Positions 25,900 to 34,474 of a stretch of DNA of 64,000 nt are shown here, one piece after another; position 1 is the first letter of the stretch, and every line of letters begins with the position of its first letter. A program made the translations under genes and the position numbers. This stretch comes from Onstottus_B arcticum (lineage in GTDB: Bacteria; Acidobacteriota; Blastocatellia; UBA7656), in assembly GCA_038040485.1 (NCBI GenBank), contig JBBPIE010000005.1, forward strand, positions 219,031-283,030. Reading direction: 5' to 3'. The notes below the pieces were generated by a model. It searched no databases. It was not told where the DNA came from and saw only the letters and a program-made list of their open reading frames with translations.

Positions 25900-27513
25900 C
25901 TATCTCACGACCACGCCGGGCAGTAGCGTCTGCTCAATCGTTAAGCCTTGATAAGCCGCCTCGCTTGTCGCCATGCTAGCGAACACGTCGCGCGCGCTCA
26001 TCCACGGCGATTCCGCTCCGCTCGCGTGCAACAGCATCGCAAACACTTCCCACGCCGGCAACGCATCTCCGCCCGGTTCAACTGCTTTGCCTGCGAGCTG
26101 AACTCGTCCCTGAAAGTTTGTGTAAGTCCCTTCCTCTTCCGACCAGGCCGCGACCGGCAACACAACGCTCGCCGACGCGTGCCATTCAGCCTTGTGAGCC
26201 GCGAGCACCACCGAGTATTCGAGGCTTTCTAGCAGCTCATAGATTCGCCCCTCAGCTTCATCATCACCCGGCCGGCGCACTAGCGGCTCGAGGTAAACCA
26301 CGACGCCCGCCTTTATGCGTCCTTCGCGTGCAGCCTTGATCGCGCCTTCAATCCCGCCGAGTTCAGCACTTGTCAGTCCGAGTTTTATCGCGCCCATCGA
26401 GTTCGGATGTTTGTCGAAGTGACGCAGGATCTGGTCCTCCTCTTCAACAACATTCTTGTCTTCAGAGTCGACGCGGAAATCAAACTGAGCAGCGCCAAGC
26501 TGGCCGCCAAGATATCGCTTGAGCAGAAACAGCGCTTCGTTTGTAGCCGAGGGCGACGCAAAACCGAGAATCGAACTTGCGCCGCTGGTTTCGCGAACTT
26601 CCTTCAAACGCGCGTCGATCGAGCGCACCGCATCTTCCCAGGTGACTGGCGCCTGGATGCCGTCGCGCCCTTTTATCATCGGCCGAACCACCCGCTCGGC
26701 GCTTTGCAGCTCGTGAAAGCTCAATCGCCCTTCGTCGCAAAGCCAGCTTTCGTTCACCTCGATGTTGCGCCTCGGCAACAGCCTGAAAACGGTTCCGTCT
26801 CGATGATCCACTCTCACGTTGCAACCGGTCGAGCAGCCGCCGCACACGGAATCCGTGCTGTGGAGAAACCAGACCCGGCATTTGAAGCGAAAGTCGCGAG
26901 ACGTGAGCGCGCCGACCGGACAGATGTCAACGACGTTGCCCGAGTAGGGGTTATCAAGCGGTTTATCCTCAAAAGTCCCAATGGCCACATGATCGCCCCG
27001 GCCAAAGAACTGCATCTCGCCTGTCTCGGTCACGTAGTCAAAGAACCGAATACATCGCGAACACAGCACGCATCGCTCCTGGTCCAACACCACCATCGGC
27101 CCAAGGTCGATGACTTTGCGCTTGCGGACTTTCATCCCGAGCGGGATCTCGCTGGTGTGCAGACCGTAGACCATGTAGTAGTCCTGCAATCGGCACTCAC
27201 CTGCCTGGTCGCACACAGGACAATCAACTGGATGGTTGATTAGCAGGAACTCGAGCACGCCCCGCACCGCTTCTTTGACGCGCTCGCTGTTAGTGCGAAC
27301 GACCATGCCTTCCGTAGCCATCGCGGTGCAGGAAGGCGTGAGCTTGGGCATCTTCTCGACTTCGACGAGACACATACGGCAGTTGCCGTCGATGGGCAGG
27401 TCGGGATGATAGCAGTAGTGCGGGATGTCTATCCCTGCATCCTCCGCCGCCTGAATGATAGTCTGGCCGTCCTTGGCCTCGATCACTTGATCGTTTAGGG
27501 TGAACTTTGGCAT
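25900..27513 (-). CDS. nuoG: NADH-quinone oxidoreductase subunit G (short form)
   Basis: This is the iron-sulfur electron-wire subunit of complex I. I use the ATG at 27513 (MPKFTLNDQV, 537 residues) rather than a TTG 18 bases upstream. The [2Fe-2S] ligands are Cys34, Cys45, Cys48 and Cys62. HPVDCPVCDQAGEC gives the His-Cys-ligated cluster and CVLCSRCIRF with a later CPVGAL the next one. An extra set CGGCSTGC with a later WLCDEGR matches the additional N7-type cluster. The molybdopterin-like C-terminal part is much shorter than the roughly 780-900 residues of well-studied homologues. The reading frame looks intact, so it is a compact variant, not a fragment. Confidence 0.9.
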   Translation of the reverse strand: MPKFTLNDQVIEAKDGQTIIQAAEDAGIDIPHYCYHPDLPIDGNCRMCLVEVEKMPKLTPSCTAMATEGMVVRTNSERVKEAVRGVLEFLLINHPVDCPVCDQAGECRLQDYYMVYGLHTSEIPLGMKVRKRKVIDLGPMVVLDQERCVLCSRCIRFFDYVTETGEMQFFGRGDHVAIGTFEDKPLDNPYSGNVVDICPVGALTSRDFRFKCRVWFLHSTDSVCGGCSTGCNVRVDHRDGTVFRLLPRRNIEVNESWLCDEGRLSFHELQSAERVVRPMIKGRDGIQAPVTWEDAVRSIDARLKEVRETSGASSILGFASPSATNEALFLLKRYLGGQLGAAQFDFRVDSEDKNVVEEEDQILRHFDKHPNSMGAIKLGLTSAELGGIEGAIKAAREGRIKAGVVVYLEPLVRRPGDDEAEGRIYELLESLEYSVVLAAHKAEWHASASVVLPVAAWSEEEGTYTNFQGRVQLAGKAVEPGGDALPAWEVFAMLLHASGAESPWMSARDVFASMATSEAAYQGLTIEQTLLPGVVVR

Positions 27514-27538
27514 CTTTAGATTCCAAGTCAAAACAACG

Positions 27539-27630
27539 CCACAGATGAATACAGATAAACACCGATAGGGGAAGGACGTGTTCAGAGCTCGATATTATCC
27601 TATCCGTGTTTCATCTGTGTTCATCTGTGG
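27539..27630. repeat. Long intergenic hairpin
   Basis: The left arm (CCACAGATGAATACAGATAA to ACCGATAGG) pairs with the right arm (CCTATCCGTGTTTCATCTGT to TCTGTGG). Each arm is about 31 bp and the loop is about 29 bases. It fills the space between nuoG and nuoF. The arm sequence is of a type often scattered between genes. Confidence 0.75.
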
Positions 27631-27632
27631 TT

Positions 27633-28877
27633 TCATCTTACTGCCAGCGCTTCAAACTCACTCCTGAACTTGGTCACGAAACTTCTGATCGGCATCACGT
27701 CAGCATCCGCAAGCGGGCAGATAGTTTTCCCTTCCATCATATCCGCGATCTTCAACAGCCGGTCGACGTCTGCTTTTGTTCCCTTGCCTGCAACAAGGTT
27801 CCGAAGCACCTTCCCCGCCCACCCTGTTCCTTCACGGCACGGCGTGCACTGGCCGCACGACTCGTGCGCATAGAAGTCCGCGATCACCGACAGGACCTCC
27901 GGCATCTTCACAGTCTCGTCCAGTACGATCATTCCGCCCGAACCGAGCATCGAGCCCGCTTTCAACAACGACTCATAGTCCAACAACACGCCTTCGCATT
28001 CTTCGGCTCTCAGCACCGGCACCGACGACCCGCCGGGAATCACCGCCTTGAGCTTGCGTCCGTTCGGAATCCCGCCGCCTTCGTTGTTGATAAAGTCCAG
28101 CAGCGGGTAACCCAGATCCACTTCATAGACGCCGGGCTTGTTGACGTGACCCGACACCGAAAACAGCTTCGTGCCCTTGCTCTTCTCGGTTCCGATCGCA
28201 GCATAAGCCTGCGCGCCATTCGCAATAATCCAAGGCAGCGCCGCAAGCGTCTCGACGTTGTTGACCACCGTCGGAGAACCAAGAAACCCGTGAGTCGCCG
28301 GGAACGGCGGTTTGATTCGCGGATACCCGCGATAGCCTTCCAGCGATTCGATCAGCGAAGTCTCTTCACCGCAGATGTAGGCGCCCGCACCCATGTGGAG
28401 ATGAATGTCCAGCGCAAAGTCCCGCTTCAGCACCGACGGGCCGAGGAAGCCTGCCTTGTAAGCCTCTTCCAGAGCCGTTTCTATCGGCCGCTCAAGGAAT
28501 TCAAACTCGCCGCGCATGTAGATGTACGAGAGATGGCAGCCGAGCGCGTACGCCGCTATCGCCATTCCTTCGATCAGCAGATGCGGCTCGCGTTCAAGCA
28601 GCAGCCGGTCTTTGAACGTGCCCGGTTCGCTCTCGTCGGCGTTGCACAGCAGGTAAGTCGCTTTGCCGGTGTTGCGCGGAACAAAGCTCCACTTCATCCC
28701 GGTTGGGAAACCCGCGCCGCCGCGCCCGCGCAAGCCGCTCGCTTTCACTTCGTCGATGACCGCGCCTGGCTCCATCCCGAGCGCTTTCTCGAGCGCCTTG
28801 TACCCGCCACGCTCGCGATACTTCGCCATGGTGTTCTGGCCGGGTTTGTCTGCGTTCGCCAGCAGTATCTTAGTCAT
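27633..28877 (-). CDS. nuoF: NADH-quinone oxidoreductase subunit F
   Basis: This subunit binds NADH, FMN and one [4Fe-4S] cluster at the tip of complex I. The protein has 414 residues. The NADH/FMN site is GRGGAGFPTGMKWSF and CNADESEPGTFKDR. GAGAYICGEETSLIESLEG follows. The cluster ligands are in ESCGQCTPCREGT with a further Cys in TICPLADA. The start overlaps the end of nuoE by eight bases, so the two are translationally coupled. It and NuoE form the diaphorase part of the complex. Confidence 0.95.
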   Translation of the reverse strand: MTKILLANADKPGQNTMAKYRERGGYKALEKALGMEPGAVIDEVKASGLRGRGGAGFPTGMKWSFVPRNTGKATYLLCNADESEPGTFKDRLLLEREPHLLIEGMAIAAYALGCHLSYIYMRGEFEFLERPIETALEEAYKAGFLGPSVLKRDFALDIHLHMGAGAYICGEETSLIESLEGYRGYPRIKPPFPATHGFLGSPTVVNNVETLAALPWIIANGAQAYAAIGTEKSKGTKLFSVSGHVNKPGVYEVDLGYPLLDFINNEGGGIPNGRKLKAVIPGGSSVPVLRAEECEGVLLDYESLLKAGSMLGSGGMIVLDETVKMPEVLSVIADFYAHESCGQCTPCREGTGWAGKVLRNLVAGKGTKADVDRLLKIADMMEGKTICPLADADVMPIRSFVTKFRSEFEALAVR

Positions 28878-29349
28878 TGCGAAGGTTCTCGATTATCTCG
28901 CCCATTCGAACGGGCGTCAGGTCTTCGAAGTAGCGGTCACCCACCTGCATCGCCGGTCCGGTCCCGCAAGATGCAAGACACTCGGTGAAGTTCCAACTGA
29001 ACTTGCCATCCGAAGTGATCTGTTCGGCTTCGACACCAAGCACTCGTTTCGCTTCATCCATGCACGAGTTCGCGCCCATCAGCCAGCAGCTCACGTTGCG
29101 GCATATCTCGAGGTGATACTTGCCAACGGGCTTCTGGCGCAGAAGAGTGTAAAACGTTGCGACACTCAGAACATCCGACGGCGGGTAGCCCATCAGCTTG
29201 CCCACATACTCGGCTACTTCTTGAGAGATCCATCCGCCAAACTCACGTTGAGCAAGCGCAAGCACCGGGATCAGCGCGGCGCGCTTCTCAGGGTAGTGAC
29301 TGAGAATTCTCTCGAACCGCCGCTTCGCTTCCCCGCTAAACTCGATCAT
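28870..29349 (-). CDS. nuoE: NADH-quinone oxidoreductase subunit E
   Basis: This thioredoxin-like [2Fe-2S] subunit (cluster N1a) pairs with NuoF. The protein has 159 residues from the ATG at 29349. The frame stays open upstream through palindromic repeat sequence, which is not coding. The cluster ligands are CRNVSC and CLASC, with the expected spacing. The N-terminal helical part FERILSHYPEKRAALIPVL is typical. The TAA overlaps the nuoF start. A repeat cluster separates it from nuoBCD. Confidence 0.93.
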   Translation of the reverse strand: MIEFSGEAKRRFERILSHYPEKRAALIPVLALAQREFGGWISQEVAEYVGKLMGYPPSDVLSVATFYTLLRQKPVGKYHLEICRNVSCWLMGANSCMDEAKRVLGVEAEQITSDGKFSWNFTECLASCGTGPAMQVGDRYFEDLTPVRMGEIIENLRND

Positions 29350-29402
29350 CGATCTCTCCGGCGTAGCGCGTTCCTTCAGTGTCCGAAGAGCGCAGGCGTC
29401 AA

Positions 29403-29676
29403 CCCGCGCGATTAAACCCCGAAAGGGGTTGCAGATTTCAGCCCAGGGTTGCTGTACTCGGCTACCCTGGGTGACGCACCGCGCTGGTTGTTCGTCGCAA
29501 CCCCGAAAGGGGTTGCGGCCGACGGTAGCACTCACGCGGCGCCGTCACGTTTCGCTTCATCGCTGGGCGCAAGAGCCGCAACCCCGGTGGGGTTGGGACC
29601 ATCGCGAGCCGCCGTCCCAAGGTAGCCGAGTACGGCAACCTTGGGCTAGAAGACGCAATCCCTTTGGGATTGCCCG
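29403..29676. repeat. Cluster of palindromic (REP-like) repeats
   Basis: Short palindromes AACCCCGAAAGGGGTT, a second identical copy, a GGTGGGG variant and GCAATCCCTTTGGGATTGC alternate with two 30-bp units. The unit CCCAGGGTTGCTGTACTCGG at about 29440 is the inverted form of CCCAAGGTAGCCGAGTACGG at about 29620. Short ORFs that run across this stretch are repeat noise. It fills the space between nuoE and nuoBCD. Confidence 0.8.
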
Positions 29677-29726
29677 TATGATGTCCAAAAACCCATTCCA
29701 TCATGTCTCTCACTTCTACCTGCTTT

Positions 29727-32042
29727 TCACCGGTCAAGCTCCCCGGCGATGATATTAAAACTCCCGAGTGCTGCAATCGCATCCGCAACCATCCCGCCCT
29801 CGATCATCTTCGGATAAGCCGAGAACGTCGGAAAGCACGGACCTCGCGCGTGAACCCGCCACGGGCGCATCGATCCATCGCTCACGATGTAGAATCCCAA
29901 TTCGCCGTTGGCTGCCTCCGAGTAACCGTACACCTCGCCGGGCGGCGCTTGTATGCCGTGCATCGTCAACTTGAAATGATTCATCAAGTCTTCGATGTTC
30001 GTATACACACCCTTCTTTGGCGGAAGCGTGATTCGCCGATCGTCAACCTGGAACGGACCCTCGGGGAGATTCTCGAGCGCCTGCTCGACTATGCGCAGGC
30101 TTTGCCTCATCTCTTCCATTCGCACCAGGTATCGATCGTACATATCGCCGCTGTTGCCTATCGGCACTTCGAAATCAAAATCCTCGTAGCCCGAATACGG
30201 ATGGTTCTGCCGAATGTCGTAAGGCACTCCCGCCGCGCGAAGCATCGGTCCGGTCATCCCCCAATCGATCGCGTCTGCCCCGCTGATAGGAGTCACGCCC
30301 TTCGACCGCTGCTGGAACAAACGACTCTTGGTGTTGAGCTTGTCGAGGTCGCTGATGTATCCGGGAATGCGCTTTAGCACTTCCCGGCACCGCGGCACAA
30401 AGTCTTTCGGCAAGTCGGCAGCAAGCCCGCCTACTCGAACGTAGCTGACCATCATTCGAACGCCCGAGGTCATCTCCAGCAAGTCGTAAATCTCTTCGCG
30501 CGGTTCGAAGCCATACCAGAAATTCGTAATCGCGCCCAGGTCCAGGATGTTTGTGCTGATGCACACCATGTGGTCCATGATCCGAGACAACTCACCGAGC
30601 AGCACGCGAATGTATTGAACGCGCTTTGGGACTTCGATGCCCAGTAGCTTCTCGACCGCGCACGCGTATCCGACGTTGTTCAAAAACGACGAAACGTAGT
30701 TGAGCCGGTCTGTATACGGGATGACCTGGTTCCACTGGTGAGTTTCGGCCATCTTCTCAAAACAGCGATGCAAGTATCCGATCTCGGCGTCCGATTCGAC
30801 TATCTTCTCGCCGTCGAGCCGGCACACGATTCTGATCGCGCCGTGAGTCGCCGGATGCGACGGCCCAATGTTGATGATCGTCGGCCCGGCGTTCAAGTGA
30901 TCCTGTTCGTGAGCCTCCCAATCCGTCCTGTACTCGAGCGGTAGCTTGTAGTCGCGCGACAGCGGCGTGCGCGCTCCGGCCTCGTGGTCCTTGCGCAGCG
31001 CGTGACCAACGAACTCTTCGTGACAGAGGATGCGACGTAGATCGGGATGATGGCGGAAGTTGATCCCGAACATGTCGAAGGTCTCGCGCTCCCACCAGTT
31101 CGCTGTCTTCCACACCGATGTCACGGAATCGACCTCCGGAGCCGATTCCGCGAGCGGCACCTTCACTCTCACCCGATGGCCGTGATCGATCGAGTACATC
31201 TGATAGACGACATTGAACCGCTCTTCGGGCTTCTTGTCGGGATAGCCGAGATAGTCCAGTCCGGTGATCGTGCTCAGCAAATCGAACTTCGTCGCGGGGT
31301 CTTCTTTAAGCGCGCGGCAGACATCCGTGATACGGTCTGGCCTGACGGTCACGGTCAGGTCGCCACGAAAGTCATTCACGTCCAGTACCTGATCCGCGAA
31401 TCGATTCTGTATCACCGCGACAATCGGATTCTGCGGCGCGGCCGGCTCGCGAGTGATATGCACGAGCCTAACGGCTTCGAGTGCTTGCTGGTCGGCTATC
31501 AGTAACTCTTTGGGCGAGCTTTCCGTGATCTCTTTTCTCATGCGCGAGCGAATCTCCTCGCGCGCGTCGTCGTCGACCATCCTCTCGTCTTTAATCAAGC
31601 CCTGGATCATTATGATGGCTTGGAGCAGCGCTTCGGGAGTCGGCGGACACCCCGGAATGTAAACGTCAACCGGGATGATTTCGTCGATGCCCTGCATCAC
31701 GTGATAAGCGCGATAGAACCCGCCCGATGTCGCACACGCGCCCATCGAGATGACCCACTTCGGATCAGGCATCTGCTCATAAATTCTCTTGAGGACGGGA
31801 CCCATCTTGTCGGTGATCGTGCCCATCACCATGAGGAGGTCGGATTGGCGAGGCGAGAACCTGAGGACTTCGGCGCCGAACCTTGCGAGGTCGTAATGCG
31901 AAGAGATGATGGACATGAACTCGATAGCGCAGCAAGCGGTGCCAAACGGCATGGGCCAAAGCGAGTTCTTCCGCCCCCAGTTTGCGATTTCACTTATTTT
32001 AGTGGTTATAAAGCCGTCGCCAACCGCAGACTCGGTAGCCAT
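29727..32042 (-). CDS. nuoBCD: NADH-quinone oxidoreductase subunits B, C and D fused in one chain
   Basis: The protein has 771 residues. Residues 1 to about 190 are NuoB (cluster N2), with Cys37-Cys38 in GTACCAIEFM, SMGACATSGG and PGCPPTPEAL. About 200-370 is NuoC, with WERETFDMFGINFRHHPDL. About 390-771 is NuoD, with GPSHPATHGAIRIV, the quinone-site region, and the end MVADAIAALGSFNIIAGELDR-like tail. NuoCD fusions are well known, but a three-way fusion is less common. It ties the quinone-reducing module into one polypeptide. The start follows GGAGAGAGAG, and a strong promoter lies about 90 bases upstream. NuoA, which usually precedes NuoB, is not present. Confidence 0.95.
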   Translation of the reverse strand: MATESAVGDGFITTKISEIANWGRKNSLWPMPFGTACCAIEFMSIISSHYDLARFGAEVLRFSPRQSDLLMVMGTITDKMGPVLKRIYEQMPDPKWVISMGACATSGGFYRAYHVMQGIDEIIPVDVYIPGCPPTPEALLQAIIMIQGLIKDERMVDDDAREEIRSRMRKEITESSPKELLIADQQALEAVRLVHITREPAAPQNPIVAVIQNRFADQVLDVNDFRGDLTVTVRPDRITDVCRALKEDPATKFDLLSTITGLDYLGYPDKKPEERFNVVYQMYSIDHGHRVRVKVPLAESAPEVDSVTSVWKTANWWERETFDMFGINFRHHPDLRRILCHEEFVGHALRKDHEAGARTPLSRDYKLPLEYRTDWEAHEQDHLNAGPTIINIGPSHPATHGAIRIVCRLDGEKIVESDAEIGYLHRCFEKMAETHQWNQVIPYTDRLNYVSSFLNNVGYACAVEKLLGIEVPKRVQYIRVLLGELSRIMDHMVCISTNILDLGAITNFWYGFEPREEIYDLLEMTSGVRMMVSYVRVGGLAADLPKDFVPRCREVLKRIPGYISDLDKLNTKSRLFQQRSKGVTPISGADAIDWGMTGPMLRAAGVPYDIRQNHPYSGYEDFDFEVPIGNSGDMYDRYLVRMEEMRQSLRIVEQALENLPEGPFQVDDRRITLPPKKGVYTNIEDLMNHFKLTMHGIQAPPGEVYGYSEAANGELGFYIVSDGSMRPWRVHARGPCFPTFSAYPKMIEGGMVADAIAALGSFNIIAGELDR

Positions 32043-32126
32043 TATCTACTCTCTCTCCAGTGTTGCCTGGGTCGTAGGCTGGATCAGATTAGCGAAGGTC
32101 ATCGTGATTGTCCAAGCTCGATAGAA

Positions 32127-32155
32127 ATCTTATCGCCCAGATAGAGGTGAGTCAA
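32127..32155 (-). promoter_or_regulatory. Promoter of the nuoBCD-EFGI cluster
   Basis: On the minus strand TTGACT is followed after exactly 17 bases by TAAGAT, which gives close matches to both sigma-70 boxes. The expected transcript would begin near 32120, leaving a leader of about 75 bases before nuoBCD. Confidence 0.5.
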
Positions 32156-32180
32156 ATTAACGGGTCGGCATGTGCGCGCA

Positions 32181-32208
32181 TTGATCGATACAACCGAACC
32201 AGTATATT
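32181..32208 (+). promoter_or_regulatory. Promoter giving a possibly leaderless transcript
   Basis: TTGATC and TATATT are spaced by 16 bases. The expected transcription start (about 32215) is almost at the ATG at 32217, so the message may be leaderless. No ribosome site precedes that ATG. Confidence 0.45.
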
Positions 32209-32216
32209 CTGTGTCT

Positions 32217-32456
32217 ATGACTAAGCCGATAGCAATTGAGCTCCGCTTCCATGATAGAGAACGTAACTTCATTCAGGGTGTGCCCATAATCGTGGACATG
32301 CCTATACCGATTCCATCCGTTGGCGAAGAAGTGGCTTTTGGTGATGAGAGGTGGAAAGTCGCAAGTCGTCGGTTTTCGTATCGCCTGGAACGTCCCGAAG
32401 ACTCCCAGCAGTTTACTGATGTACAGGTGGATTTTGTCTGCGACAAAGTCGGCTGA
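32217..32456 (+). CDS. Small hypothetical protein of 79 residues
   Basis: It begins MTKPIAIELRFHDRERNF and has a central PSVGEEVAFGDERWKV followed by beta strands ending TDVQVDFVCDKVG. There is no membrane helix. The pattern of a short beta-rich protein with GEEVxFGDERW is seen in small conserved proteins of unknown role. A GTG 45 bases upstream could extend it, but the promoter placement argues for the ATG. It is divergent from nuoBCD and convergent with the toxin-like gene at 32512. Confidence 0.55.
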   Translation: MTKPIAIELRFHDRERNFIQGVPIIVDMPIPIPSVGEEVAFGDERWKVASRRFSYRLERPEDSQQFTDVQVDFVCDKVG

Positions 32457-32511
32457 ACGTTTCTATTCGTTGCCTAGCGGTCTAGTCCTCGAACATAGTT
32501 CCGTCGGAGTC

Positions 32512-32862
32512 TTAGGGTTTTCTCCAAGTACTCTGAACAGCATCTCTCATTACCACCAGCAGTCCGGGCCATTCCTGTTCCGAGAATTGGCTTATCGCTT
32601 GAATGACTCGCTTGTGAATCTTCTGTTCATTGGGCTGTCTCAGCCGCACCACCAGAATACCCGAATGCGATTCATCACGTCGTTGAACAAATCCTTTGTC
32701 AGTACTAATCAGCAACCGGCGCTCGGCCTGCGTTCTCGCCCAAAGCATGTCGTCAGTTATTCCCTGATCGGCCGTGCCGCGGATGTCCAGCACATCGTGT
32801 CCGAAGTTTCGTAGTTCCTCAACCGTAACAATCGGGATATTTTCGTCCACGCAGATATTCAT
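32512..32862 (-). CDS. DUF5615 PIN-like protein (toxin-like)
   Basis: The protein has 116 residues. The N-terminal CVDENIP carries the first acidic residue of a PIN-like nuclease fold. The Asp in VLDIRG and TDKGF supply further acidic positions. The family is usually paired with DUF433 proteins in toxin-antitoxin-like units. Here the DUF433 gene lies directly upstream and overlaps it by four bases, so translation is coupled. A ribonuclease-toxin role is inferred from fold and pairing. Confidence 0.8.
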   Translation of the reverse strand: MNICVDENIPIVTVEELRNFGHDVLDIRGTADQGITDDMLWARTQAERRLLISTDKGFVQRRDESHSGILVVRLRQPNEQKIHKRVIQAISQFSEQEWPGLLVVMRDAVQSTWRKP

Positions 32863-33095
32863 ATGCTGGTGGCGAGTTCTTCTATTGGAGTAACCTGCTC
32901 TTCAGCCAGGAATGCACCATATTCCAAACAGGCCAGGATGTCGGCTCGTTCTATTGACGGATACGGTTTTAGCAAGCCGTCAATCGTATCGCCATTGGCC
33001 AGCATGCCTAGGATCTGAGCAACGGGAATCCGAGTACCCTTGATGCACGCCTGTCCGTGGCATATGTTTGGGTCAATTGAAATCCGATCATGCAT
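32859..33095 (-). CDS. DUF433 antitoxin-like protein
   Basis: The protein has 78 residues with the family pattern RISIDPNICHGQACIKGTRI, then a helix-turn-helix-like part (IDGLLKPYPSIERADILACL). DUF433 proteins bind DNA or their PIN-like partner. AAAAAGGAGCG lies upstream of the start, giving a good ribosome site. It is the first gene of the pair, so it probably represses the unit and neutralises the product of the next gene. Confidence 0.85.
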   Translation of the reverse strand: MHDRISIDPNICHGQACIKGTRIPVAQILGMLANGDTIDGLLKPYPSIERADILACLEYGAFLAEEQVTPIEELATSI

Positions 33096-33199
33096 AATGC
33101 AACGCTCCTTTTTCTAAGCCTTGATAACTTCCTTCTAGCCATCTCTCGCCTCGCCCGGTTTTTTGACAAGAGGACTCAGATTCCGCCTACGCCGGCATC

Positions 33200-33772
33200 T
33201 CATCCGAAGTCCACCTTCGCGTAGACCTCAGCCAGCGACAGAGTGCTATTGATTGACGGAAGATAAATGGTGGAGTCGCGGCTTTCTATTTCCGAGAACA
33301 GCCACGTCCCATCGATTTGCCTGATGTAGTGCTCGACGCGAGGGCTGTCCTGCGCGACCAGTAAGTACTCCTTCAAGCTCTCGATCTTTCGATACTGCTC
33401 GAACTTTTCACCGCGGTCGTAGTTCTTAGTCGTCGGCGACAGCACTTCAACGATGAGGATCGGGTTGGTGAGCGTATCAAAAGTATCATCGATGAACTTA
33501 GGCTCTCCGCAAACAACGACGATGTCGGGATAAGTGTAAAGTCCTTCGTAACTGACTCGGGTCCGCAGATCGGTGCTGTATACCGTGCATGCGCGGTCTC
33601 GAAGCAGATCGCGGAGTTCTGCACTCGTGTTGACGACAATCAGCGCGTGGCGTGCGCTTGCGCCGCTCATTGCGAAGATCTCGCCGTTGAGGAATTCGCT
33701 CTTCCGTTCGGCGGCGCGCTCAAGCTCCAGGTATTCTTCGGGTGTGTATTTGTGCTTCGCAAGCGTGGACAT
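33200..33772 (-). CDS. Uma2-family (DUF820) restriction-like endonuclease
   Basis: The protein has 190 residues. The ATG at 33772 follows AAAGGAG. The family core is clear: KYTPEEYLELERAAERKSEF, GEIFAMSGAS, YTYPDIVVVCGEP and ILIVEVLSPTTKNYDRGEK. The Asp in PDIVV and the Glu in VEVLSP fit the PD-(D/E)XK active site. These proteins are common and often numerous in cyanobacteria, acidobacteria and others. Their role is unclear, and many are linked to mobile DNA. It is a complete copy with its own start region. Confidence 0.85.
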   Translation of the reverse strand: MSTLAKHKYTPEEYLELERAAERKSEFLNGEIFAMSGASARHALIVVNTSAELRDLLRDRACTVYSTDLRTRVSYEGLYTYPDIVVVCGEPKFIDDTFDTLTNPILIVEVLSPTTKNYDRGEKFEQYRKIESLKEYLLVAQDSPRVEHYIRQIDGTWLFSEIESRDSTIYLPSINSTLSLAEVYAKVDFG

Positions 33773-33845
33773 ACAAGACTCCTTTAACTGACGTCCGAGA
33801 ATTGCAAAACCCACGAGCGTCCTTCGGGTCTCATTGTACTACACA

Positions 33846-33991
33846 TCAATTCTTCGCAAGTCCGTTCCTTATGATGGTCGAGCCTTTCATCACGAACTGT
33901 ACGTGCTGCAACAAAGCGATCTCCTGCAACGGGTCGCCTTGAACCGCGATGATGTCCGCGAACTTCCCGGCAACAAGCTCGCCGGCATCAA
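33846..33991 (-). pseudogene. C-terminal remnant of an amidohydrolase
   Basis: About 48 codons read DAGELVAGKFADIIAVQGDP, then LQEIALLQHVQFVMKGST and a stop. This is the typical end of imidazolonepropionase-like amidohydrolases. The metal-binding body is missing. The fragment begins right at the stop codon of the OsmC gene, so a deletion or insertion of the OsmC gene cut it. It is not expected to be translated. Confidence 0.7.
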
Positions 33992-34407
33992 TCAAGAAAA
34001 TCTTTGATCACTATCTCCGAAGTCAGCGTCGTGTGCACGGGACATCGTTGCGCTATTTCGAGCAAGCGCTGCTTCTGCTCGTCGGTAAGCGGCCCGGTGA
34101 GCGAGATGTATCGCTCGATCTGTGCGATCTTGCCGGATTGGGAATCGCAAGTCTCGCAGTCCTTCGCGTGAATGCTTGAGTTCCGCAAGCTCACCTGCAC
34201 CTTCTCGAGCGGGATGCCTTTGTGTTTCGCATAGAGTTGCAAGGTCATAGCGGTGCAAGCCCCGAGCGCCGCGAGCAAGAACGAATAAGGATCGGGTCCG
34301 GCGTCCGAGCCGCCGGATTCGCGTGGCTCGTCGGCGATAAGAGTGTGATTGCCCGCCGTGATTCGCTGCTTCAGGAATCCGTCCGATGAGACGATTACTT
34401 CAGACAT
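33988..34407 (-). CDS. OsmC-family peroxide-reducing protein
   Basis: The protein has 139 residues. OsmC/Ohr proteins reduce organic hydroperoxides with two cysteines. Here these are Cys51 in LLAALGACTAM and Cys122 in AQRCPVHTT. GPDPYSFLLAAL is the family core. An extra CETC pair in the middle is not part of the usual active site. The start is preceded by AAAGGAGCG. It replaces the upstream part of a former amidohydrolase gene. It is complete and probably functional. Confidence 0.88.
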   Translation of the reverse strand: MSEVIVSSDGFLKQRITAGNHTLIADEPRESGGSDAGPDPYSFLLAALGACTAMTLQLYAKHKGIPLEKVQVSLRNSSIHAKDCETCDSQSGKIAQIERYISLTGPLTDEQKQRLLEIAQRCPVHTTLTSEIVIKDFLD

Positions 34408-34474
34408 TGGTCGCTCCTTTTGACTTCCAGAAGTTCTTAGTGCCTTTTAGGGTTCGCAATGCGATGTACTAGCT

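Noticed and set aside
27606..28988. Open frame of 460 codons on the plus strand opposite nuoF
   Set aside because: It lies antisense to clear nuoF and nuoE coding sequence, is rich in Arg and His, and has no domain or ribosome site. It is a shadow of GC-rich codon use.
29350..29535. Upstream extension of nuoE
   Set aside because: It translates the palindromic repeats (NPFRG-type strings), which are known to give false N-termini.
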